The notes beneath the pieces were generated by a model. The model ran no database searches, was not told where the DNA came from, and saw nothing but the letters and a program-made list of their open reading frames with translations. A stretch of 39,554 nucleotides of DNA, from positions 1 through 39,554 of the forward strand of contig DATIFQ010000129.1 of the NCBI GenBank assembly GCA_035455185.1. Reading direction: 5' to 3'. The stretch is from JAEHDI01 sp035455185 (lineage in GTDB: Bacteria; Acidobacteriota; Terriglobia; Bryobacterales; Bryobacteraceae). The position numbers were made by a program, and so were the translations under genes. Positions 33,318 to 39,554 of this stretch are shown piece by piece; positions within the stretch are counted from its first letter, which is position 1; each line of letters opens with the position of its first letter.

Positions 33318-36300
33318 CTAGAATTCAACCCGAAGCGAGAATTGGATGATGCGCGGATCGTTGAGCTGCTGGCTGAGGTCCTGCAGGCCCGTTGTCCCAT
33401 CCGGCGGCCTGTCCACCGGGTGGTTAAGCGCGTTGAAGAAGTCCGCCGTGATCTTCGTCTTGATCCTCTCGGTGACCAAGATCGTCTTGAACAAAGAAAT
33501 GTCGGTATTCCAGGAGCCAGGCCCAAAGAAGAAGTTCCTGGCGTTCCAGTTCAGCATATCGCCGATGCCCGTGGCGCGAACCGTGCCGTCAGCGAGCTCC
33601 ATCGGAATCCGGTTGTCGAAGCCGCCGCCCACTGGCCGAAGCACTCGCTGAGAGCGGTCGGCCGGAATCAACGCCGCAAGCTTGGACGCGTCGACGTTGC
33701 TGGCCAGGCTCGTGTCGAAATCCCCCTTGAACCAGAGGCGTCGTGGACGGCCGGCGTACGTCAGCAGGAGCCGTTCATCGGCGCTAAGGGTCGGATCTCC
33801 AAACAGATAGCGGCCGGAGCCGACACCTGTCCAGAAACCGCTTCTCCAGTCGCCGATGAAGGCGATCTGCCAGCCGCCGATCACATGGTTGAGAGCGCCG
33901 GAGGCCCCGTTTCCGAACTTTTCGCCCTTGCCGAACGGCAAGTCATAGATGCCGTTCCACCGAATTCGGTGTGCGGGAACGGAATCGGAGTTGGCGTAGC
34001 CGAGGCGCAGCCGCTGGTCTTCGGAGAGGGCCGGCGCGCCCATAATCACGTGATTCTCCGGCGCCGCGAACGCCGTGCCGCTACCGCTGTTATTGATGCC
34101 GCTCGAGCCGAAGTTGAAGCCCCCGGTGTCGGTCGTGGTCATCACGCGGGAAAAAGTGTAGAACCACTGGAAGGCGAGCCCGTTTGAATACCGGCGCTCG
34201 AGCTCGGCTTGCAAGGAATGCGTGTTCGAGAAGCCGTTGTGCCGGAGCGGCGCGTTGCAGCAACCGCTGGTCCAGTTCGGGTTCGCGCGCCGCAGGTCTT
34301 CATTGGACGGAGCGGCCAGGCCGGTCCGAAGCTGGTAATTGTACTGCGATTCGCCGTCGTTCCAGCGCCAGCGCTGTTCGAGGTCGCTTCCGTGGTTGCC
34401 GATGTAGCTCAACCGCAGCGCGGTCTCCTTCATCAGCTCCCGCTCAAAGGTGAGATTCCATTCCTGCATCATGTTGTCGCTCCAGGTGCGGAAATCCCAC
34501 GGCATGAACGGCTGGGCTTGTGAAGAGATGCCCGCCACGCCCTCGATATTCACCTGCGCTTTGCCGACGATATCGGTAGCGGCTGGCACACTCTTGAGTG
34601 CGTAGTTGTAGATACTTCCGTTCTGGGTTGCAATGTCATTCTCAAACCGCAGATTGAGGGGCGCGCTGACCCGAGCGCTTTGGAGGATTTGCGAGAGCGG
34701 CATCGTCCAGTAGTAGACGCCGTAACCGCCGCGAAGCACCCACTTGTCGGACATGCGGAACGCGGCGCCCACTCGCGGAGCGAAGTTGTTGTTGTCCGCC
34801 GGCAACAAGCTGCCGGGCAATCCGGCTTCGTTGGCCGTCTTCCAGGTTACACCTCGCTTGGCCCAGGATGCGAGTACGGCCGGCGGGATGCCGGGAATAT
34901 CTTCCATCCGCGTGTCGTGGGGCGTGACGACCTCCATCTTCCCCACATAGTTCTGGATGTCCAGGTTCACCAGCCGGTTGTACTTCTCCTTGTAAACCGT
35001 CCACTTGTCCCAGCGGAGACCAAGGTCCACGGTCAACCTGGGGCTCAGCTTCCAGCTATCTTGAACATACAGCCCGATCTCCTTCTGCTGGAAGTAGAAG
35101 AAACCCCGGTTGTATTGGTTGGACAGGTACGTTGGTAACCCGAGGAGAATACTCCCGAAGCCCGTGCCGGTATAAGAAACAGCCTGCTGGGCCGCGGGGT
35201 CGTAGAGAGAGGTCCAGTCGCCCCAGAAGTAATGCATTCCCTGAGCTTGCTGCAACTCGCGGGCGTTGTTGTACTCGGAGCGCCCCTTAAAACCGAGCTT
35301 GACTGAGTGCGTGCCGCGGATCCAGGTGACGTTGTCCTCGATCTGGTAAGCGGTGAGGTTCTGTTTCTGGGGGTTGTCGGCGTCCCAGCACCAGTCGAAG
35401 AACGGGCCCGCACACATCGTCGGCCAGCCGGTCTCTCCGAAGGGGTTGGGTAAACCGAGCTTGTCGGCCCAGTTGGTGCTGTCCGCCAAGGTGCCCGAGC
35501 TGTTGGCGTTCCGGTTTGCCGAGGCCTGGAACTCGTTCAGGAAGGTCGGCGTGAAAACGTGGTTCCAACGGGAGAACGCCGAGTAGATCGTCGTGTCGCT
35601 GCGCCCGGTGCCGCCGGCATTCGACATGCCCGGCGGTGGATAGCCGTACTGTCCTCCGTAAACTTTGCGCGGCCGTGTGCCATGCGTGAACCGGCCGGAG
35701 AGGTTGTCCTTCTCCGAAAAGACGTGGTCTCCCTTTACGGTGTAGGTGGTGATGTCCAATGTCACCGGATAATAGGTCTCGAAGTTGGCTTCGATCCAAG
35801 CGTTGCCGCCCGCGTTGGGACCGGCCGGTGCGGCCGAAACGCTCTTCATTACGCTGGCGAAGGGATGGATCATGTTGCTCGGGATTCTGTTGCCGTTGAA
35901 CGGCAGCCGGGTGCCGTCGGCCATGGTCGAAAACGGATTGTAGATGGTGATCGGCGTGTTGTCGTAATCCACCGCCGTGCTGAAGTCGCCGCCCCAGATT
36001 GCGTCCGTGGGTGCCTGGGTGCGAGCATAGCGAGCCTGGCGCTCCCTCTGCCCTTCGTAGGCGGCGAACCAGAATGTCTTGTTCTTGATGATCGCACCGC
36101 CGGCGGACGCGCCGAACTCGTTCCGGATGTATTGCGGCGGCCTGGAGAAGAAATCCTGCCTCTGTCGCGCGCGGAGCCCGCCGAAATTGTTGCGATGCGT
36201 CCAGAACACGCTCCCATGCAATTCGTTCGTGCCGCTCTTGGTGACGAGCGTGACGGTTGCCGGGCGGGAGTACTGGGCGCCCGAGCCGGTGGTCTCAACC

Positions 36301-36938
36301 CGGTATTCCTGGATGATGTCGAGGCCGGGCTGGACGGGACGCATACCACCGCCGAAGCGGTCCATGATCGAGATGCCGTCCAGCAGCATGTCCGCCGAGC
36401 CGACCTTCATCCCGTTGATGCGCGGGCTGCCACCGCCCTCGACGCCCGGGGTGAGGTCAAACAGGTTGCTGACAACCCTTCCGTTCAGCGGAAGTTGCTC
36501 GATGCGGAGGCGGTCCTTGACGTCATTCACCTCCATGCCTTCGGTGGTCACGACGGGAGCGGCGCCCGTCACTTCCACGGTGGCCTCCAGTGCGCCGACT
36601 TCCATTGTCGTATCGACTACCACCGTCTGGCCGACTTCCACTCGCAGGGTCCCGGCCCATTTCTTGAAGCCGGAAGCCTCGACTGCCAGCGTGTACGGAC
36701 CGATAGGCACACTGGCGAAATAGTAAATCCCGACGGCGTTCGTTTCCGCCGCTCTGGCGACGCCTGTCGCCGTGTGAGTGAGGATGACCTTCGCGTTTGG
36801 TATGACCGCCTTCGTGGCGTCCTGAACCGTTCCACGGACGACGCCGAGACCGGTCTGGCCCATAACAGGGACAACCACCAACACGAGCGTGAGGATCAGC
36901 AAGACACACTTGCTTCTGAAGGAAAGCGAAACTGGCAT
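33318..36938 (-). CDS. TonB-dependent receptor, carboxypeptidase-regulatory-like N-terminus (Oar-like)
   Basis: The product is 1206 aa from ATG 36938, where GGGAG lies 5 bases upstream; an in-frame start at 36986 lacks one. Residues 1-28 are a signal peptide (VLLILTLVLVVVPVMGQ). A CarboxypepD_reg-like beta-sandwich follows (~30-110: GVVRGTVQDATKAVIPNAKVILTH...GIYYFASVPIGPYTLAVEASGFKK). The plug is at ~130-230 (RIEQLPLNGRVVSNLFDLTPGV, DMLLDGISIMDRFGGG, VTKSGTNELHGSVFW). The long 22-strand-type barrel ends in a terminal Phe (FSLRVEF) for BAM recognition. Oar-like receptors import substrates or export/anchor proteins with TonB energy. The sulfatase-like lipoprotein gene downstream suggests a polysaccharide-uptake role. 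Confidence 0.92.
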   Translation of the reverse strand: MPVSLSFRSKCVLLILTLVLVVVPVMGQTGLGVVRGTVQDATKAVIPNAKVILTHTATGVARAAETNAVGIYYFASVPIGPYTLAVEASGFKKWAGTLRVEVGQTVVVDTTMEVGALEATVEVTGAAPVVTTEGMEVNDVKDRLRIEQLPLNGRVVSNLFDLTPGVEGGGSPRINGMKVGSADMLLDGISIMDRFGGGMRPVQPGLDIIQEYRVETTGSGAQYSRPATVTLVTKSGTNELHGSVFWTHRNNFGGLRARQRQDFFSRPPQYIRNEFGASAGGAIIKNKTFWFAAYEGQRERQARYARTQAPTDAIWGGDFSTAVDYDNTPITIYNPFSTMADGTRLPFNGNRIPSNMIHPFASVMKSVSAAPAGPNAGGNAWIEANFETYYPVTLDITTYTVKGDHVFSEKDNLSGRFTHGTRPRKVYGGQYGYPPPGMSNAGGTGRSDTTIYSAFSRWNHVFTPTFLNEFQASANRNANSSGTLADSTNWADKLGLPNPFGETGWPTMCAGPFFDWCWDADNPQKQNLTAYQIEDNVTWIRGTHSVKLGFKGRSEYNNARELQQAQGMHYFWGDWTSLYDPAAQQAVSYTGTGFGSILLGLPTYLSNQYNRGFFYFQQKEIGLYVQDSWKLSPRLTVDLGLRWDKWTVYKEKYNRLVNLDIQNYVGKMEVVTPHDTRMEDIPGIPPAVLASWAKRGVTWKTANEAGLPGSLLPADNNNFAPRVGAAFRMSDKWVLRGGYGVYYWTMPLSQILQSARVSAPLNLRFENDIATQNGSIYNYALKSVPAATDIVGKAQVNIEGVAGISSQAQPFMPWDFRTWSDNMMQEWNLTFERELMKETALRLSYIGNHGSDLEQRWRWNDGESQYNYQLRTGLAAPSNEDLRRANPNWTSGCCNAPLRHNGFSNTHSLQAELERRYSNGLAFQWFYTFSRVMTTTDTGGFNFGSSGINNSGSGTAFAAPENHVIMGAPALSEDQRLRLGYANSDSVPAHRIRWNGIYDLPFGKGEKFGNGASGALNHVIGGWQIAFIGDWRSGFWTGVGSGRYLFGDPTLSADERLLLTYAGRPRRLWFKGDFDTSLASNVDASKLAALIPADRSQRVLRPVGGGFDNRIPMELADGTVRATGIGDMLNWNARNFFFGPGSWNTDISLFKTILVTERIKTKITADFFNALNHPVDRPPDGTTGLQDLSQQLNDPRIIQFSLRVEF

Positions 36939-37178
36939 GCAATCTCCCTGTGCACTGAATGTGCTGGTTGGAGTATACTTCCCCAATCCTATTCAGGTCA
37001 AGAGATCTTAATACTTTAAACTCTCGGTTTGCTGCGTTCAGCAACTACTTCCCCAGCCTCGCAATCCGGATGTTGCGGAAGTCCAGGTTCGTCGTCGTGA
37101 AAATCCGACGGGCACGTCATTACAGGTGCCAAAGCCCGGCCGGAGTTCGGATGGTCTACACTGGCGGAAGACTGTCCT
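36939..37178. other. divergent regulatory region, receptor / histidine kinase
   Basis: This 240-base region lies between the receptor start and the kinase GTG. AT-rich stretches occur at 37000-37022 (ATCTTAATACTTTAAACTC), but no -35/-10 pair is convincing. GGCGGAAG at 37163-37170 serves the kinase start. Confidence 0.4.
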
Positions 37179-39116
37179 GTGCGCCTGGATTCCATTTCGC
37201 ACCGTTCCGGACGCCGCTGGTGGTGGGCCTTCGCCCTCCTGATCGCCACTCCTGCGTTAGCGCTAGCATTACTGGGGCTACGGGTAGCGCAGCTTGAAAG
37301 CCTTCAGCGCGCGCAGCAGACTCGGGAGGAGCAGTCGCAGTTGGGGCGGCTGACGGATACCACAATCTCCTCAATGTTGACCGTACTGAAGAGCGAACTG
37401 GCGCGGACTGAGACGTCGCTGGCAGCAGCTCGGGATTACACGCCCTTTGTTTTGGAGCCCGGCGGAAGATTGGTATTTCCGCGGGAAAAGACTTATTTTC
37501 CGGACCCCAGTGTGCTGGACTCCCACTCCGGACCGCAATGGTCCCAGGCAACCAGCCAAGAGATCGAGCGTGCCCAGATCGCCGATCAGCAGCGCGCCGG
37601 CGAGGCTTCTTCGCTGTTTCACCACATCGGCAAGACTGAGCCGAGGCTGCGTGCTTGGTCTGAACTGGCACTGGTGCGACGGCAGTTCGAATCGGGCGAC
37701 GTCAGCGCACTGACCGCTCTTGCCAACCCTTCCTGGACTCATTCGGAAGGCATGACACCGAGCGGTTTGCCTGTGGCTTTGTTGGCAGCCACCTATGCGG
37801 AAGGCCTTCCCCCAGATCAGCGCTCTCGCTTCGTTCCGCTACTGAAGGCCACACTGGAAGCCCTGCGCGCGGGACGGTGGTGGTTCAGCATTGAGGAGCG
37901 CCGTTTCTATGATGAGGAACTGCGGCGGTTGATCGCTCTAGCTGGCTCACGACCGCCAGCCGATGACGCGCGGCTGGCCGAGTGGGCATCGATTGAGCGT
38001 CTTGCGCGGCGCATCCGCCCGGCAGGGGATGCTCGCCCTTCTGATCCCGACCCGGCAGCGCCATTCCTGCTGCTGTGGTCCCATAGCCCAGACGGAACTT
38101 GGCTGGGCGCGGCGGTCTCGCGTGACCGTCTCACCGGCTTGGTCGACAGAGCCTTGCAACCTTTGTTTACAACTCGGTCTTTCGCGGTGGCCATCCGCCA
38201 TTTGAAAGGTCCCATCATCTGGAGCCGGCCTCTTCAGAGCACACTCGCCGGGGCCGCTGCTCCGCTCCAGGCGGTGGAGGACTGGGAACTCGTCTTTAGC
38301 CGGCCCACCGAGGGCGGTGCATTCGATAGGAGGCGTCTGCTCTGGTACGGATTCACATTGGTCGTGGTTATGACGATGGCTGTCGGATTGGCCGTGACTC
38401 TGTTTGTGGTCAAACGCGAGGTTGAGCTGAACCAGTTGCAGTCTGACTTTGTCGCTGCGGTGACACACGAATTCAAAAGCCCGATCACCAGCATACGTTT
38501 GCTGGTGGAACGGCTCAGCAGCGGACGGCTGCGAACGCCCGCCGCTGCCGGCGAATATCAAGATGCGATTCACCGCGAAACGGATCGGCTGGAACGGCTG
38601 GTCAACCGGGTGCTCGAATCGCAGAAGATCCAGTCGGGCGAGAAGCGATACAACTTGGTTCCCGGCTCGGTCGTGGAGCTGGCGGAAGCAGCGATCTGGA
38701 GGCTGCGGCCGCAGGCGGACGCCAAGAATATCGGCGTCGATCTGGAACTCGCCGGCGAGATTCCCCAGATTCAGATCGACAAGACAGCCGTCGCCGACGC
38801 CCTGGACAACCTGGTGGATAACGCCATCAAGTATTCGCCGGAGGGCGCCCGTGTCCTTGTTCGGATCCAGAGACGTGAGCGTTTTCTGTGCGTCGAGGTT
38901 CAGGATCATGGGATCGGAATCGACCCCGAAGACCTGCCCCGCATCTTCGACAGGTTCTACCGGGGTCGCCGCGGCGATCAGCACGACGTGCACGGCACCG
39001 GGCTCGGGCTTGCGCTGGTCAAAGCCGCCGCAGAAGGGCATGGAGGAAGCGTCGAAGTGACCAGCGCTCCCGGTCAGGGCGCCCGGTTCTGCCTGCGCCT
39101 TCCGCTGGAGAGCTGA
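37179..39116 (+). CDS. membrane sensor histidine kinase
   Basis: The product is 645 aa starting at GTG 37179 with GGCGGAAG 8 bases upstream. TM1 is at ~14-33 (WWWAFALLIATPALALALLGL) and TM2 near ~390-410 (LWYGFTLVVVMTMAVGLAVTLFVV). Between them lies a ~350-residue extracytoplasmic sensor domain of no recognised type, partly helical. The kinase core has the H-box VTHEFKSP with phospho-acceptor His430, N-box DNLVDNAIKYS, G1 DHGIGI, F-box and G2 GTGLGLALV. It phosphorylates the response regulator encoded next, whose ATG overlaps the kinase TGA. The stimulus is unknown. Confidence 0.92.
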   Translation: MRLDSISHRSGRRWWWAFALLIATPALALALLGLRVAQLESLQRAQQTREEQSQLGRLTDTTISSMLTVLKSELARTETSLAAARDYTPFVLEPGGRLVFPREKTYFPDPSVLDSHSGPQWSQATSQEIERAQIADQQRAGEASSLFHHIGKTEPRLRAWSELALVRRQFESGDVSALTALANPSWTHSEGMTPSGLPVALLAATYAEGLPPDQRSRFVPLLKATLEALRAGRWWFSIEERRFYDEELRRLIALAGSRPPADDARLAEWASIERLARRIRPAGDARPSDPDPAAPFLLLWSHSPDGTWLGAAVSRDRLTGLVDRALQPLFTTRSFAVAIRHLKGPIIWSRPLQSTLAGAAAPLQAVEDWELVFSRPTEGGAFDRRRLLWYGFTLVVVMTMAVGLAVTLFVVKREVELNQLQSDFVAAVTHEFKSPITSIRLLVERLSSGRLRTPAAAGEYQDAIHRETDRLERLVNRVLESQKIQSGEKRYNLVPGSVVELAEAAIWRLRPQADAKNIGVDLELAGEIPQIQIDKTAVADALDNLVDNAIKYSPEGARVLVRIQRRERFLCVEVQDHGIGIDPEDLPRIFDRFYRGRRGDQHDVHGTGLGLALVKAAAEGHGGSVEVTSAPGQGARFCLRLPLES

Positions 39117-39554
39117 TGGCGCCCCGCATTCTAGTCGTGGATGACGAGCCGTCCATCATTCTTGCCGTGAAAGATGAGATGGAGTTCGAGGGTTTCGTCG
39201 TGGATTCGGCCGCGGACGGACCGAGCGGTCTCAAGAAAGCCCGCGAGTCGCGGCCGGACGTACTTCTGGTGGACCTGATGCTGCCTGGATTAAACGGTTT
39301 CGAGATCTGCCGTCAACTGCGTGCCGACTTGCCCGACTTGTGGATCATCGTGCTGACCGCCCGAGGCCAGGAGGTCGATCGGGTGACCGGTTTCGAAGCC
39401 GGCGCCGACGACTATATCGTCAAGCCTTTCTCCCTGCGGGAGCTCGTGGGGCGTGTGAAAGTCGGGCTGAGGCGGCGCAAGGCCACCGCGCCGGCATTGT
39501 TGCGCTTCGGCGATCTCGTCATCGATCCCGGCGCCCATCGGGTCACCAAAGCCG
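39116..39554 (+). CDS. OmpR-type response regulator, cut by right edge
   Basis: The ATG at 39116 overlaps the kinase stop (TGATG), giving translational coupling. The 146 residues visible include a complete receiver domain: Asp9/Asp10 acidic pair, phospho-acceptor Asp53 (LLVDLMLPG), Thr81 and Lys103 (YIVKPF). A linker and the beginning of an OmpR/PhoB-type DNA-binding domain follow (LLRFGDLVIDPGAHRVTK). It should act as the partner of the upstream kinase and regulate transcription. The C-terminal winged helix lies beyond the window. Confidence 0.93.
   Translation, partial: MAPRILVVDDEPSIILAVKDEMEFEGFVVDSAADGPSGLKKARESRPDVLLVDLMLPGLNGFEICRQLRADLPDLWIIVLTARGQEVDRVTGFEAGADDYIVKPFSLRELVGRVKVGLRRRKATAPALLRFGDLVIDPGAHRVTKA

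Noticed and set aside
35559..37019. 486-codon open frame opposite the TonB receptor gene
   Set aside because: It is antisense to a clear TonB receptor, and its composition mirrors the third-position GC of the real gene.

Overview
The window is high-GC DNA that looks like an Acidobacteriota chromosome, most like the Bryobacter/Solibacter side of the phylum. This is inferred from gene content and no search was run. The pointers are an ADOP/MacB-type FtsX permease, a large Oar-like TonB-dependent receptor, a PadR-led RND efflux operon, a DUF2934-like fragment, a KGG-type small protein, TadG-like surface proteins and several Tat-signal redox or hydrolase proteins. Nothing suggests a prophage, integrative element or CRISPR array.

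Layout. Positions 1-1077 hold the 3' part of a GH13 alpha-amylase-family gene with two compensating frameshifts, facing an intrinsic terminator and a two-TM membrane protein (1455-2018, minus). Positions 2124-3357 carry a small KGG-type protein and a coiled-coil protein. A 587-aa TadG-like exported protein (3648-5411) and a PilZ protein (5607-6017) follow, then tRNA-His(GTG), a UbiD decarboxylase (minus), FabG and a large Tat-exported glycosidase-like protein (8563-11061). A YcaQ-like winged-helix protein (minus) diverges from a cyclopropane-fatty-acid-synthase-like methyltransferase (12413-13612). The 3' end of the latter overlaps a convergent methyltransferase that closes a minus-strand operon running from 16668 to 13517.

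That operon is the most unusual block. Its first gene (16138-16668) carries the N-terminal segment of the TadG-like family joined to an unrelated secreted domain. Its second gene is a full TadG-like paralogue of the 3648-5411 gene. It has a near-consensus sigma70 promoter followed by a perfect palindrome. To the right lie a radical-SAM protein (16854-17879), then a PadR-TolC-RND-adaptor efflux operon (17954-23979) with a 12-bp palindrome at its promoter, a TPR protein (minus), and an ADOP permease (25442-27826) with a CTAG-rich inverted repeat upstream.

The last third holds an exported protein of unknown function with a small partner (minus), a Tat-Rieske plus formylglycine-generating-enzyme-like pair (plus), a sulfatase-superfamily lipoprotein with altered metal-site residues and a 1206-aa TonB receptor (both minus), and a histidine kinase/response regulator pair cut by the right edge.

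A REP-like repeat family is scattered at gene boundaries: two full 66-nt hairpins and several half copies. One full copy lies inside the 5' coding part of the TolC gene and is apparently translated. A separate 67-nt hairpin sits exactly between two convergent genes (30775-30841).
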